DNA from: Campylobacter concisus
GTDB lineage: Bacteria; Campylobacterota; Campylobacteria; Campylobacterales; Campylobacteraceae
Assembly: GCF_003048575.1 (NCBI RefSeq)
Contig: NZ_PIRZ01000004.1
Span: 124,001 to 188,000 of the forward strand
DNA: 64,000 bases
Direction: 5' to 3'
Position numbers and translations under genes: made by a program. Within the stretch, counting starts at the first letter, position 1. Each line of letters begins with the position of its first letter. Shown here piece by piece: positions 54,867-64,000 of this stretch. Under the pieces are notes generated by a model, which saw only the letters and a list, made by a program, of their open reading frames with translations, did no database searches and was not told the DNA's origin.

Positions 54867-55358
54867 TTAATTTACTAACCCAAAATATTTATCAATAGCC
54901 TTATTAAAATGCGCTTGCTCATAAGGTTGTACATTAGACATCATAAACTCTTTAAGTTTAGCCGGTGTCACTGCTGGTATTTTAACAGATGGGTCACCAT
55001 TAGTATTTATCGCTCTACACCGACGCTTAAAATCGTTTATTAAGTTATCAACACCTAGATAGTGCTCAGGGTGGCTCTCTAATATCTCTTGTGCTTCAGC
55101 ACCAGAATTAGTATTTGCGATAATAAGATTGGCTATTTCATTATCATGAGCATCAATATCTCTATACCCATCTGGGTATTTAAAAGTAACTGTTCTTATA
55201 TAGTATTCACATTTAGTAAATAGATATATCTTCTTAAAGGATTCGATACGTTCTTCAGCTTCACGTTTATCGGTAAACCAATTGCGTTTATAGCGATGAG
55301 TTGGATCTATCCAATACCCTGTCTCGTCTATAATATAATATATTGTTTCGTCCCACAT
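54867..55358 (-). CDS. Accessory protein of unknown function, 163 aa
   Basis: A 163-residue soluble protein with many Tyr and Asp (MWDETIYYIIDETGYWIDPT, then YYIRTVTFKYPDGYRDIDAH) and no signal peptide, membrane helix or known motif. AGAAGGAG 9 bases before the ATG is strong. It starts the two-gene minus-strand unit between the ATPase and the S10 operon. It could be phage-derived or a regulator; no evidence favours either. Confidence 0.72.
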   Translation of the reverse strand: MWDETIYYIIDETGYWIDPTHRYKRNWFTDKREAEERIESFKKIYLFTKCEYYIRTVTFKYPDGYRDIDAHDNEIANLIIANTNSGAEAQEILESHPEHYLGVDNLINDFKRRCRAINTNGDPSVKIPAVTPAKLKEFMMSNVQPYEQAHFNKAIDKYFGLVN

Positions 55359-55541
55359 TATTTACTCCTTCTTTTATTAAAATGGTTATAAACTTAACTT
55401 AATGTAAGTATATAAAAATTTATTATTTTAAGTCTTTAAATTTTTGGAAATTATACTTTAAGATATTATCTTTTTAAAATTTATACTTTCCTTATTAAAA
55501 GGAAATAATTAATCAAAATTCAACAAAAAATAGCGTTTTTC

Positions 55542-55571
55542 TTGACAACTATAATAGCTTTTTTGTAAAAT
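55542..55571 (+). promoter_or_regulatory. Promoter of the S10 ribosomal protein operon
   Basis: TTGACA (55542-55547) and TAAAAT (55566-55571) are 18 bases apart, the only near-consensus -35/-10 pair I see in the window. A strong promoter suits the ribosomal protein operon. An inner TATAAT (55551-55556) is an alternative -10. Confidence 0.75.
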
Positions 55572-55575
55572 CGCA

Positions 55576-55664
55576 GTCTCTTTACGAAAGACCTATGTCT
55601 TGCTCGTACGATCGCTTGATCCTATGCGAGTTATTTTGATGTAAAGAGGTCGCGAGTTTGCGAC
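55576..55664 (+). promoter_or_regulatory. Structured 5' leader of the S10 operon
   Basis: A closing stem (CTCTTTAC at 55578-55585 with GTAAAGAG at 55641-55648) encloses two arms: AAGAC/GTCTT at 55588-55601, and CTCG/CGAG (55603-55630) whose tip is GATC/GATC around GCTT. Next to it GTCGC/GCGAC (55649-55664) forms a fourth hairpin. The leader could bind a ribosomal protein such as L4, S10 or L3 for feedback control; that is inference. Confidence 0.6.
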
Positions 55665-55687
55665 AAGTTCTTTTTAAAGGAAAACAC

Positions 55688-55996
55688 ATGGAAAGAATCA
55701 GGTTAAAGCTAAAAGCTTACGACCATAGAGTTCTAGACCGCACTGTTGCAGCAATCGTAGAAGCTGTCAAACGAACAGGTGCCGACGTTCGTGGCCCGGT
55801 ACCAATGCCTACAAAGATCAAACGCTATACAGTCTTAAAATCTCCACACATCAACAAAGACTCACGTGAGCAGTTTGAGATGAGAATACACGCTCGTATG
55901 CTTGACATCGTAGCTGCTACTCCAGAAACTGTAGATAGCCTAACAAAACTCGACCTAGCTCCAGAAGTTAATGTCGAAGTTCGTGCGATGAAATAA
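55688..55996 (+). CDS. rpsJ: 30S ribosomal protein S10
   Basis: A 102-residue protein. I start it at ATG 55688 ([20 protein letters not shown]), after AAAGGAAAACAC; a TTG/ATA-like 10-codon extension is an artefact. [25 protein letters not shown] is diagnostic. S10 also serves in transcription antitermination with NusB. First gene of the operon. Confidence 0.98.
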   Translation: MERIRLKLKAYDHRVLDRTVAAIVEAVKRTGADVRGPVPMPTKIKRYTVLKSPHINKDSREQFEMRIHARMLDIVAATPETVDSLTKLDLAPEVNVEVRAMK

Positions 55997-56016
55997 GCGG
56001 ACAAAAGGATAAGAGT

Positions 56017-56595
56017 ATGGAATATATTGTAGAAAAAATAGGCATGAGTAGAACGATTGCCACGAAGAGTACGCCAGTTACACTACTTAAGCTAGTTGAG
56101 GCTAAAGTATGTGAGATCGACGAAAACAAACGTGCTATCGTAGCGTATGCCCACACTAAAGCAAACAATAAAGCTATCGCTGGTCAGCAAAAGAAATACA
56201 ATCTGACTGCAGAATTTAACAAATTTGCTACGCTTGAAGTAGCTAATAGCGAAGTTGGAAACCTAGACTTTACACCATTAAATGAGGCTAAAATTTTAAA
56301 AGTTAGTTTTAACTCAAAAGGTAGAGGATACCAAGGTGTGGTAAAAAGACATGGTTTCGGTGGTGGTCCAAAAAGCCACGGCTCACGTTTCCACAGACGC
56401 CACGGTTCAATTGGTAACTGCGAATGGCCAGGTCGTGTTCAACCAGGTATGAAAATGGCAGGACACATGGGCAATGAGAAAGTTACTGTTAAAAACGAGC
56501 TAATAAGCTTTGACGCTCAAAATGGCATCGTAGTTGTAAAAGGTTGCGTTCCTGGTCACAATGGTGCAATGGGTAAAATAAGGATTGTAAAATGA
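56017..56595 (+). CDS. rplC: 50S ribosomal protein L3
   Basis: A 192-residue protein that binds 23S rRNA early in assembly. [20 protein letters not shown] and [20 protein letters not shown] are characteristic. Its stop overlaps the rplD ATG (ATGA). Confidence 0.98.
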   Translation: MEYIVEKIGMSRTIATKSTPVTLLKLVEAKVCEIDENKRAIVAYAHTKANNKAIAGQQKKYNLTAEFNKFATLEVANSEVGNLDFTPLNEAKILKVSFNSKGRGYQGVVKRHGFGGGPKSHGSRFHRRHGSIGNCEWPGRVQPGMKMAGHMGNEKVTVKNELISFDAQNGIVVVKGCVPGHNGAMGKIRIVK

Positions 56596-57206
56596 GTAAA
56601 ATTCACGTATTAAACGATAAATTTGAAAATTCAGGCGAGTTAGAGCTTCCTGCAAGCTACGCTGAAGTAAATCCGCACAACCTATATCTTTATGTAAAAT
56701 CTTACCTTGCTGGTATAAGAGCAAATACGGCTCATACTAAAAGTCGTGCTTTTGTAAGCGGCGGTGGTAAAAAACCATGGAGACAAAAAGGACGTGGTGG
56801 TGCAAGAGCGGGTTCAACTAGAACTAACGTTTGGGTAGGTGGTGCAGTTGCATTTGGTCCAACAAACGAGAAAAACTATTTTCAAAAAGTCAATAAAAAA
56901 CAAAAAAGACTAGCTCTTGAGTACGCTTTGGCAGTAAAAGCACAAGATGGTAAAATTTTCGCAGTAGATAGCATCTCAATCGAGTCTGGAAAGACAAAAG
57001 ATGCAGCTAATATCATCAAAAATTTAAAAGTAAAAGACGCGCTTATCGTTAAAGATTTACTAGACGACAAAACACTACTTGCTTTTAGAAATTTAGCAAA
57101 CTGCTATGTAGTAGATGCAAATGAGGTAAATGCTTATCTTGTCTCTACATTTAGTTCGGTTATCATTGAAAAAGCTGCACTAAAAACTATAACAAAAGAG
57201 GGCTAA
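56592..57206 (+). CDS. rplD: 50S ribosomal protein L4
   Basis: A 204-residue protein with RKGxx/GRGGARAGS loop sequence ([16 protein letters not shown]). In enteric bacteria L4 represses the S10 operon through its leader. The overlap with rplC couples translation. Confidence 0.97.
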
Positions 57207-57207
57207 A

Positions 57208-57489
57208 ATGGCGGATATAACTGATATCAAAACAATTATTTATACAGAAAAAACTCTAGGCCTTCAAGAACAAGGCGTTGTTGTTATCCAAACTTCACCA
57301 AGAGTTACAAAAAACAGCTTAAAAGCAGTTTTACAGGAGTATTTTGGAGTAACGCCTGTTCGCGTAAATTCACTTAGAATTAGCGGTAAGGTTAAGCGTT
57401 TTAGAGGAAGAGCAGGCCAACGTGACGAGATAAAGAAATTTTACGTTAAGTTACCTGAAGGCGTAAGCCTAGAAAATACGGAGGCGTAA
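57208..57489 (+). CDS. rplW: 50S ribosomal protein L23
   Basis: A 93-residue protein; [13 protein letters not shown] and the extended [20 protein letters not shown] arm are typical. L23 sits at the exit tunnel and docks SRP and trigger factor. One base from rplD stop. Confidence 0.97.
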
Positions 57490-57490
57490 G

Positions 57491-58324
57491 ATGGCTATAA
57501 AATCATATAAACCATATACACCTAGTCGCAGATATATCACTGGACTAAGCTCTGAAGATATAACAGCCAAGCCAAGCGTTAGAAGCTTGCTTGTTAAACT
57601 ACCTGCATCTGGCGGTAGAAATAACAATGGTCGTATAACTTCAAGACATAAAGAGGCAGGTGCAAAAAAACTTTATCGTATCATCGACTTTAAACGTCGT
57701 AAATTTGGTATAGAAGGTAAAGTTGAAGCGATCGAGTACGATCCAAACAGAAACTGCCGTATCGCTCTTATAGCTTACAAAGATGGTGAAAAGCGCTATA
57801 TCATTAGACCAAATGGCCTAAATGTTGGCGACGTTATCGCATCTATCGATGAGGGCTCACTAGATATTAAACCAGGCAACGCTATGAAACTAAGATTTAT
57901 CCCAGTTGGTACTATCGTTCATAATGTAGAGTTAAAACCTGGCAAAGGCGCTCAGATAGCTCGTTCAGCTGGCGGTTATGCTCAGCTAATGGGTAAAGAA
58001 GAGAAGTACGTTATCTTAAGAATGCCAAGTGGTGAGATGAGACAAGTACTAGCTGAGTGTATGGCAAGTATCGGTGTAGTTGGTAACGAAGACTGGGCTA
58101 ACATCACTATTGGCAAAGCCGGACGTAATCGCTACCGTGGTATTCGCCCACAAACACGTGGTTCTGCTATGAACCCAGTTGATCACCCACACGGTGGTGG
58201 TGAAGGTAAGAAAAATTCAGGCCGTCACCCAGTTACTCCATGGGGTAAACCAACTAAAGGTGCTAAGACTCGCCGTAAAAAAGCTAGCGATAAGCTTATA
58301 ATTTCAAGAAGGAAAGGAAAATAG
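57491..58324 (+). CDS. rplB: 50S ribosomal protein L2
   Basis: A 277-residue protein of the peptidyl transferase area; [22 protein letters not shown] contains the conserved His and GGGEG loop, with [16 protein letters not shown] behind. Full length. Confidence 0.98.
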   Translation: MAIKSYKPYTPSRRYITGLSSEDITAKPSVRSLLVKLPASGGRNNNGRITSRHKEAGAKKLYRIIDFKRRKFGIEGKVEAIEYDPNRNCRIALIAYKDGEKRYIIRPNGLNVGDVIASIDEGSLDIKPGNAMKLRFIPVGTIVHNVELKPGKGAQIARSAGGYAQLMGKEEKYVILRMPSGEMRQVLAECMASIGVVGNEDWANITIGKAGRNRYRGIRPQTRGSAMNPVDHPHGGGEGKKNSGRHPVTPWGKPTKGAKTRRKKASDKLIISRRKGK

Positions 58325-58326
58325 AG

Positions 58327-58608
58327 ATGGCAAGATCACTCAAAAAAGGTCCTTTCGTAGATGATCATGTAATGAAAAAAGTTATTGCCGCAAAGAATGC
58401 AAACGATAACAAGCCAATCAAAACTTGGTCAAGACGTAGCACGATTGTACCTGAAATGATTGGACTAACATTTAACGTTCATAATGGCAAGAGCTTTATT
58501 CCTGTATATGTTACAGAAAATCATATAGGCTATAAACTTGGCGAATTTGCTCCAACACGCACATTTAAGGGTCACAAAGGCTCAGTGCAAAAGAAAATCG
58601 GCAAGTAA
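58327..58608 (+). CDS. rpsS: 30S ribosomal protein S19
   Basis: A 93-residue protein with [19 protein letters not shown] at its start and [18 protein letters not shown]-like C-terminus. Two bases after rplB. Confidence 0.98.
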   Translation: MARSLKKGPFVDDHVMKKVIAAKNANDNKPIKTWSRRSTIVPEMIGLTFNVHNGKSFIPVYVTENHIGYKLGEFAPTRTFKGHKGSVQKKIGK

Positions 58609-58619
58609 GGGGAGATAAT

Positions 58620-58952
58620 ATGAGTAAAGCAATTATAAAATTTGTAAGACTTTCTCCTACAAAAGCAAGACTTATAGCAAGAGAAGTTCAAGGCATGAAT
58701 GCCGAGTTAGCACTTGCAAGCTTGCAATTTATGCCAAATCGTGGTGCTAAATTTATAGCAAACGCTATTAGCTCAGCAGTAGCAAATGGCGGATTTGAGC
58801 CAGAAGAGGTTGTAGTAACTAGTTGCCGCGTTGACGCTGGTCCTGTATTAAAGAGATTTAGACCAAGAGCAAGAGGAACAGCGAGCAAAATTCGCAAACC
58901 TACTTCTCATGTAATGGTAGAAGTATCTAAACCTGAAAAGAAGGAAGCATAA
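58620..58952 (+). CDS. rplV: 50S ribosomal protein L22
   Basis: A 110-residue protein; [16 protein letters not shown] and the tunnel loop [19 protein letters not shown] are typical. Mutations in this loop alter macrolide response in the family. It ends 1 base before rpsC. Confidence 0.97.
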   Translation: MSKAIIKFVRLSPTKARLIAREVQGMNAELALASLQFMPNRGAKFIANAISSAVANGGFEPEEVVVTSCRVDAGPVLKRFRPRARGTASKIRKPTSHVMVEVSKPEKKEA

Positions 58953-58953
58953 T

Positions 58954-59652
58954 ATGGGACAAAAAGTAAATCCAATAGGTCTTAGACTAGGAATTAACCG
59001 CAACTGGGAATCTAGATGGTTTCCAACCAAACAAAGTCTTCCTGAAAACATCGGTGAAGATTACAAAATTCGTGCATTTTTAAAGAAAAAACTTTACTAT
59101 GCAGGAATTAGCCAAATTCTAATCGAAAGAACGGCTAAAAAACTTCGTGTAACCGTAGTTGCAGCTCGTCCTGGTATCATCATTGGCAAAAAAGGTCAAG
59201 ATGTTGAAAATCTAAAGAACGAAGTTAGCAAACTTATCGGTAAAGAAGTAAATGTAAATATCAAAGAAGAAAGAAAAGCTCAAGCTTCAGCTCAACTTGC
59301 TGCTGAAAACGTAGCTATGCAACTTGAAAAGCGTGTTGCATTTAGACGTGCTATGAAAAAAGTTATCCAAGGTGCTCAAAAATCAGGCGCTAAAGGTATC
59401 AAAATTTCAGTTGCCGGTCGTTTAGGTGGCGCTGAGATGGCAAGAACCGAGTGGTATCTAGAAGGTCGCGTTCCGCTTCATACTCTTAGAGCAAAGATTG
59501 ATTACGGTGTAGCTGAGGCTCATACGACTTATGGAAACATAGGTATTAAAGTATGGATTTTTAAAGGTGAGGTTCTTCAAAAAGGTGTTCAGCCTGAGAA
59601 AACTGAAGAAGAGGCACCTAAGAAAACACGTAGAGCAAGAAGAGGTAAATAA
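58954..59652 (+). CDS. rpsC: 30S ribosomal protein S3
   Basis: A 232-residue protein, with [20 protein letters not shown] at its start, the KH domain [18 protein letters not shown] and [14 protein letters not shown]. Its C-terminus is basic ([10 protein letters not shown]). Confidence 0.98.
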   Translation: MGQKVNPIGLRLGINRNWESRWFPTKQSLPENIGEDYKIRAFLKKKLYYAGISQILIERTAKKLRVTVVAARPGIIIGKKGQDVENLKNEVSKLIGKEVNVNIKEERKAQASAQLAAENVAMQLEKRVAFRRAMKKVIQGAQKSGAKGIKISVAGRLGGAEMARTEWYLEGRVPLHTLRAKIDYGVAEAHTTYGNIGIKVWIFKGEVLQKGVQPEKTEEEAPKKTRRARRGK

Positions 59653-59654
59653 TT

Positions 59655-60080
59655 ATGTTGATGCCTAAAAGAACGAAATTTCGTAAGCAAATGAAAGGTC
59701 GCAACCGTGGTTATGCGACTCGTGGAGCATCTTTAGCAACTGGCGAATTTGCACTTAAGGCTGTTGAAGCTGGTAGAATAAATTCACGCCAAATAGAAGC
59801 TGCTCGTCAAGCTCTAACTCGTCACGTAAAGAGACAGGCTAAAATTTGGATTAGGGTTTTCCCTGATAAGCCACTTACTAAAAAACCTCTACAAACTCGT
59901 ATGGGTAAAGGTAAGGCTGGAGTTGAAGAGTGGGTTATGAATATCAAACCTGGTCGTATAATATTTGAAATGGCTGGTGTTAGCGAAGAGTTGGCTCGTG
60001 AAGCTCTAACTTTGGCTCTACACAAACTTCCTTTTAAATCAAAATTTGTAACGCGAGAGAGTGAAAATGAAATATACTGA
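59655..60080 (+). CDS. rplP: 50S ribosomal protein L16
   Basis: A 141-residue protein starting [19 protein letters not shown] at ATG 59655. [15 protein letters not shown] and [11 protein letters not shown] are diagnostic. It overlaps rpmC by 14 bases. Confidence 0.98.
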
Positions 60081-60261
60081 GTTAAAAGATAAGAGCGTTG
60101 CAGAATTAAACGCGTTGCTAAAAGAGAAAAAGGTGCTTTTATTTACTTTAAGACAAAAGCTAAAAACTATGCAGTTAAGCAACCCTAATGAGATTAGTGC
60201 TGTTCGCAAAGAGATAGCTCAGATCAACACTGCAATTAGTGCAACAAGACAAGGGGCGTAA
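60067..60261 (+). CDS. rpmC: 50S ribosomal protein L29
   Basis: A 64-residue helical protein ([20 protein letters not shown]). ATG 60067 is preferred over GTG 60061; both lie inside the end of rpl[17 protein letters not shown] is typical. Confidence 0.95.
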
Positions 60262-60262
60262 A

Positions 60263-60514
60263 ATGGCATTAAAAAGAGAAATTCAAGGTGTTGTTTTACA
60301 AAAAGCTGGAGATAAAACAGCTACTATTTTGGTAGAAAGACGCGTTATGCACCCAAGATACCATAAATTTGTAAAACGCTTTAAAAAGTATTTAGTTCAC
60401 GATGAGAAAAATGAGACAAGAGCAGGCGATACAGTTGTTGCGATCGAGTGCAGACCACTTTCAGCTCGCAAGAATTTTCGCTTAAAAGCTGTATTGGCAA
60501 AGGGAGTTGAGTAA
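60263..60514 (+). CDS. rpsQ: 30S ribosomal protein S17
   Basis: An 83-residue OB-fold protein. ATG 60263 follows AAGGGGCG and is preferred to an upstream frame that runs inside rpm[20 protein letters not shown] is typical. Its stop overlaps the rplN start (TAATG). Confidence 0.96.
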   Translation: MALKREIQGVVLQKAGDKTATILVERRVMHPRYHKFVKRFKKYLVHDEKNETRAGDTVVAIECRPLSARKNFRLKAVLAKGVE

Positions 60515-60882
60515 TGATTCAAAGTTTTACAAGACTTGCAGTTGCTGATAATAGTGGCGCAAAAGAGTTAATGTGTATAAAAGTTCTTGGCGGCAGCAAA
60601 AGAAGATACGCTACGCTTGGCGATATCATAGTTTGCTCTGTTAAAAAAGCTCTTCCAAATGGCAAGATCAAAAAAGGACAGGTTGTAAAAGCTGTTGTTG
60701 TAAGAACTAAAAAAGAGGTTCAAAGAGATAATGGTTCGCTAATCCGCTTTGACGAGAACGCAGCTGTTATACTTGATAGCAAAAAAGAGCCAGTCGGCAC
60801 TCGTATTTTTGGACCAGTTGGACGTGAAGTTAGATATGCTAACTTTATGAAAATTGTTTCGCTAGCTCCGGAGGTTTTATAA
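60514..60882 (+). CDS. rplN: 50S ribosomal protein L14
   Basis: A 122-residue beta-barrel protein: [20 protein letters not shown] and [13 protein letters not shown]. Both its ends overlap neighbours by one base (TAATG), so rpsQ-rplN-rplX are coupled. Confidence 0.98.
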   Translation: MIQSFTRLAVADNSGAKELMCIKVLGGSKRRYATLGDIIVCSVKKALPNGKIKKGQVVKAVVVRTKKEVQRDNGSLIRFDENAAVILDSKKEPVGTRIFGPVGREVRYANFMKIVSLAPEVL

Positions 60883-61118
60883 TGGCTAATGTAAAATTTA
60901 AAGTCAAAAAAGGCGATACTGTAAAGATCATCGCTGGTGACGATAAAGGCAAAACTGGTAAAATTTTAGCAGTTCTTGCAAAAAAAGGTCAGGTTATAGT
61001 TGAGGGATGCAAAGTAGCTAAAAAAGCTATCAAACCAAGCGAAAAAACTCCAAATGGTGGTCACGTAAATAAAGAGATGCCAATTGACATATCAAACGTC
61101 GCGAAAGTTGAAGGATAA
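60882..61118 (+). CDS. rplX: 50S ribosomal protein L24
   Basis: A 78-residue KOW-motif protein ([20 protein letters not shown]), somewhat short as is normal in this phylum. It starts 23S rRNA folding. Coupled to rplN. Confidence 0.97.
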
Positions 61119-61123
61119 GAGAT

Positions 61124-61669
61124 ATGAGTAGATTAAAAGATAAATTTAACGAAACTATCAAGCCAGCTCTCGTAAAAGAATTTGACATCAAAAATCCAAT
61201 GCTTATCCCTGCGCTCGAGAAGATCGTGATTAGCGTAGGTGCTGGAGACTCTGCGAAAGATCAAAAAGTGCTTCAAAATATGGCTGATACCATTTCACTT
61301 ATCGCTGGACAAAAAGCAGTTATCACTGATGCTAAAAAATCAGTTGCTGGCTTTAAAGTTCGCGAAGGTTTCCCTGTTGGTATCAAAGTAACTTTGAGAA
61401 AAGAGCAAATGTATGCTTTCTTAGATAAGCTAATTAGCGTTGCTCTTCCAAGAGTTAAAGACTTCCGTGGTCTTCCAAAAAATGGCTTTGACGGACGTGG
61501 AAACTATAACTTCGGTCTTAGTGAGCAGCTAATGTTTCCAGAGGTTGAGTATGATAAAATTTTACGAACTCATGGTATGAATATTACGATTGCTACTACG
61601 GCTAAAAATGATAAAGAGGCATTCAAATTGCTAGAGCTATTTGGTGTGCCGTTTGCAAAAGGAAAGTAA
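61124..61669 (+). CDS. rplE: 50S ribosomal protein L5
   Basis: A 181-residue protein that binds 5S r[41 protein letters not shown] and [19 protein letters not shown] are diagnostic. The last base precedes the rpsN ATG by one base. Confidence 0.98.
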
Positions 61670-61670
61670 A

Positions 61671-61856
61671 ATGGCAAAGAAATCAATGATAGCAAAAGCT
61701 GCACGCAAGCCAAAATTTACGGTTCGTGGCTATACTAGATGCCAAATTTGCGGTCGTCCGCACTCTGTTTATAAAGATTTTGGAATTTGCCGTGTTTGTC
61801 TAAGAAAAATGGCTAACGAAGGCCTAATACCTGGTCTTAAAAAAGCAAGTTGGTAA
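61671..61856 (+). CDS. rpsN: 30S ribosomal protein S14, zinc type
   Basis: A 61-residue zinc-binding S14 (type Z) with [10 protein letters not shown] and CRVCLRKMA, four Cys. ATG 61671 after GGAAAG in the end of rplE is the start; a longer upstream frame is not. The zinc form is the normal one in this phylum. Confidence 0.97.
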   Translation: MAKKSMIAKAARKPKFTVRGYTRCQICGRPHSVYKDFGICRVCLRKMANEGLIPGLKKASW

Positions 61857-61865
61857 GGAAGAGAA

Positions 61866-62261
61866 ATGTTAAACGATTTAATATCAGATGGATTAACACG
61901 CATTAGAAATGCAAGTATGAGAAAGCTTGAAACTGCGAAATTGCTTCATTCTAAGGTTGTTGAGGCTACTCTTTCTATCCTTGCAGCAAAAGGCTATGTA
62001 GAGAGCTACAACGTTATCGAAGAAGGTAACAAGAAATTTATAAATGTAGTTTTAAAGTATGACGAGTACGGTAGAAGCGTTATAAACGAGCTTAAAAGGG
62101 TTTCAAAACCTGGTCGCCGTGTTTATCAAGGGAAAGACGACATTAAGCGTTTTAAAAATGGTTATGGAACAGTTATTGTTAGCACAAGCAAAGGCGTTAT
62201 GAGCGGTATTGAAGCAAGTAAAGCTGGCGTTGGCGGCGAGGTTCTTTGTACGGTTTGGTAA
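61866..62261 (+). CDS. rpsH: 30S ribosomal protein S8
   Basis: A 131-residue 16S-binding protein: [19 protein letters not shown] and [24 protein letters not shown]. In E. coli S8 represses the spc operon at the L5 site. Unusually, the next gene does not follow at once. Confidence 0.98.
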   Translation: MLNDLISDGLTRIRNASMRKLETAKLLHSKVVEATLSILAAKGYVESYNVIEEGNKKFINVVLKYDEYGRSVINELKRVSKPGRRVYQGKDDIKRFKNGYGTVIVSTSKGVMSGIEASKAGVGGEVLCTVW

Positions 62262-62451
62262 TAAACTGCATTAAACGCTATTTAACCTTATAATTTTAAG
62301 GTTAAATTTTTAGCTTGGTAAAATTTTAGATTTTGCCAAAGCTAAATTTAGAAATTCAAATGAAGGTTTCGTCAAATTTGACGATAAAATTTACGGCATT
62401 GTGGTGTTTATTCGTAAATGTAGGAACACCCTAGACAAGTAAAGGAAAAAA
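62262..62451 (+). promoter_or_regulatory. Hairpin-rich spacer inside the spc operon
   Basis: 190 bases between rpsH and rplF, where other gaps in the operon are under 20. In order: an 11-bp perfect stem ATTTAACCTTA/TAAGGTTAAAT (62280-62307) followed by TTTT, like a terminator; a bulged 14-bp stem (62311-62344); a 14-base perfect palindrome CGTCAAATTTGACG (62370-62383); and a GGTGTT/AACACC pair. rplF has its own AAAGGAAAAAA. Confidence 0.65.
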
Positions 62452-62988
62452 ATGTCACGTATTGGAAAACAGCCTATCGCTATCCCAAGTGGTGTAGACG
62501 TTAGCGTTGAAAATAATGTCCTAAAATTTAAAAAGGGCAATCATATAAAAGAGCTTGACACAAAAGGTCATGTTGATGTCAAGATAGAAAATGGTCATAT
62601 AGTTTTTGCTCCAAAAGGCGAAGATCGCCAAAGTAGAGCTTACTGGGGAACATATAGAGCACTTGCTAATAACATCGTAACTGGTATCACTGCGGGATTT
62701 ACTCGCCAGCTTGAGATCAACGGCGTTGGTTACAAAGCAGCTGCAAAAGGTAAAATTTTAGAGCTTTCTCTTGGTTTTTCACACCTTATCAACTATGAGC
62801 TACCAGCAGGCGTTGAAGCTAGTGTTGAGAAAAACGTTATTACTATCAAAGGCGATGACAAACAAGTAGTAGGTCAAGTGGCTGCTCAAGTTAGAGGATT
62901 TAGACCACCTGAGCCATACAAAGGCAAAGGCGTTAAATATCTAGAAGAACGCATCATCCGCAAAGCGGGCAAGACATCTAAGAAGTAA
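62452..62988 (+). CDS. rplF: 50S ribosomal protein L6
   Basis: A 178-residue protein: [20 protein letters not shown] and the C-terminal [19 protein letters not shown]. Full length. Translation must start anew after the long spacer. Confidence 0.98.
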   Translation: MSRIGKQPIAIPSGVDVSVENNVLKFKKGNHIKELDTKGHVDVKIENGHIVFAPKGEDRQSRAYWGTYRALANNIVTGITAGFTRQLEINGVGYKAAAKGKILELSLGFSHLINYELPAGVEASVEKNVITIKGDDKQVVGQVAAQVRGFRPPEPYKGKGVKYLEERIIRKAGKTSKK

Positions 62989-62998
62989 GGAGCGGTAA

Positions 62999-63355
62999 AT
63001 GACAGCAAAAGTACTAAAAAGAAAAATCGCTCTTAGAATTAAGAGAAAAAGAAGAATCAGAGGTAAAATTTCTGGTGTTGCAACTTGTCCAAGAGTTTCT
63101 ATTTTCAAATCAAACAGAACTCTTTATGTTCAAGCAATTGATGACGTTACAGCTACTACACTAGCTGCGGTTGATGGCAGAAAGATAGGCATAAAAGCAA
63201 ATAAAGAAGGTGCGGTCACTTTAGCTAAAGAATTTGCTAAGGCTTTAAAAGCTAAGAAGATAGATATTGCAGTTTTTGATAGAAATGGTTATTTGTATCA
63301 TGGCGTTATCGCAGCATTTGCTGAAGCTTTAAGAGAAAATGGCATCAAGCTATAA
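62999..63355 (+). CDS. rplR: 50S ribosomal protein L18
   Basis: A 118-residue 5S-binding protein: [19 protein letters not shown] and [25 protein letters not shown] before ATG 62999. Confidence 0.97.
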   Translation: MTAKVLKRKIALRIKRKRRIRGKISGVATCPRVSIFKSNRTLYVQAIDDVTATTLAAVDGRKIGIKANKEGAVTLAKEFAKALKAKKIDIAVFDRNGYLYHGVIAAFAEALRENGIKL

Positions 63356-63370
63356 CCCAAAGGAAAATCG

Positions 63371-63814
63371 ATGGAAAAATATAATAGAGAAGAATTTGAA
63401 GAAGTAATCGTCGATATCGGTCGGGTTACAAAGGTTGTTAAAGGTGGTCGTAGATTTAGATTTACAGCTTTAGTTGTTGTTGGTAATAGAAATGGTCTAG
63501 TTGGCTTTGGCTATGGTAAAGCTAAAGAGGTACCAGATGCGATGAGAAAAGCAATTGACGACGCATTTAAAAATATTATCCACGTTAAGATCAAAGGCAC
63601 AACTATTCCTCATGACGTAGAGGTAAAATATAACGCAAGTAGAATGCTACTTCGCCCAGCTAGCGAGGGTACTGGTGTTATCGCTGGTGGTAGTGCACGC
63701 CCTATTATCGAGCTTGCAGGTATTAAGGATATCCTTACTAAATCACTTGGCTCAAACAACTCAGCAAACGTCGTTCGTGCTACTATAAAAGCACTTAGTT
63801 TGCTAAAAAGCTAA
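63371..63814 (+). CDS. rpsE: 30S ribosomal protein S5
   Basis: A 147-residue protein with the double-stranded RNA fold: [20 protein letters not shown] and [34 protein letters not shown] precedes the ATG. Confidence 0.98.
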   Translation: MEKYNREEFEEVIVDIGRVTKVVKGGRRFRFTALVVVGNRNGLVGFGYGKAKEVPDAMRKAIDDAFKNIIHVKIKGTTIPHDVEVKYNASRMLLRPASEGTGVIAGGSARPIIELAGIKDILTKSLGSNNSANVVRATIKALSLLKS

Positions 63815-63829
63815 GAGAAAGGAGTTAAG

Positions 63830-64000
63830 ATGGCATTAGAAAAATTAACACCTGCTGCAGGTTCAACTCATGCAACCAAAAGAATAGGTCGTGGTCAAGG
63901 TAGCGGCAATGGTAAAACTGCTGGCAAAGGTAACAAAGGTCAAAGAGCAAGAAAAGGCTACAATGAGAAAAGAGGTTTTGAGGGCGGACAGCAACCACTT
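63830..64000 (+). CDS. rplO: 50S ribosomal protein L15, N-terminal part
   Basis: ATG 63830 follows AAAGGAG. The 57 codons in the window read [20 protein letters not shown] and then a Gly/Lys-rich [19 protein letters not shown], typical of L15. The gene runs off the right edge; secY would be expected next. Confidence 0.97.
   Translation, partial: MALEKLTPAAGSTHATKRIGRGQGSGNGKTAGKGNKGQRARKGYNEKRGFEGGQQPL

Overview
The window comes from an AT-rich Campylobacterota chromosome, most likely a Campylobacter of the C. concisus type. This rests on recognised families and context: a desulforubrerythrin of the C. jejuni Rrc type, a DUF4492-cydA-cydB operon, a periplasmic arylsulfate sulfotransferase, pyrG close to recJ, and codon use rich in AAA, TTT and TTA. 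Species assignment is inference. The 5' end cuts nrdA and the 3' end cuts rplO.

Layout. 1-5.0 kb holds deoxynucleotide synthesis: the end of class Ia nrdA, an inserted HEPN/abortive-infection-like gene between 16-bp direct repeats, then class III nrdD and nrdG. The glycyl-radical domain of NrdD is a separate 56-codon gene, in frame just after the nrdD stop. 5-12.2 kb is an accessory metabolic block: an Fe-alcohol dehydrogenase, two SDR-like genes, two unrelated tannase-family hydrolases around a broken monooxygenase gene, and a flavodoxin-fold oxidoreductase. 12.3-24.3 kb carries desulforubrerythrin, rmuC, ilvD, assT, a cytochrome bd operon with a previously uncalled 33-aa CydX-like gene, and pyrG. 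24.4-29.9 kb has a GC-richer oxidoreductase placed between pyrG and recJ, and a GC-richer TonB receptor with an OprC-like copper motif. 30-38.6 kb, mostly minus strand, holds pcm, nrdB, a PepSY protein, five tRNAs with an entericidin-like lipoprotein among them, frr, secG and a YccA protein. 38.8-46.5 kb has carbonic anhydrase, MscS, an extremely acidic 52-aa protein, two GGDEF cyclases and a DctPQM TRAP transporter. 46.9-53.1 kb has sodB, two PLP enzymes, tpx and rnhB. 53.2-55.4 kb has an ATPase and a small phage-like accessory patch. 55.5-64 kb is the S10-spc ribosomal protein operon, with a structured leader and an unusual hairpin-filled spacer between rpsH and rplF.

Themes. The genome mixes oxygen-dependent and anaerobic chemistry: class Ia and class III ribonucleotide reductases, bd oxidase, and several peroxide/superoxide defences (desulforubrerythrin, SodB, Tpx). 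This fits a microaerophile that also grows anaerobically. Accessory genes sit as single-gene insertions between conserved neighbours, often with shifted base composition. The features most worth a second look are the split NrdD, the HEPN-like insertion, the tiny uncalled genes, and the structured RNAs of the ribosomal operon.
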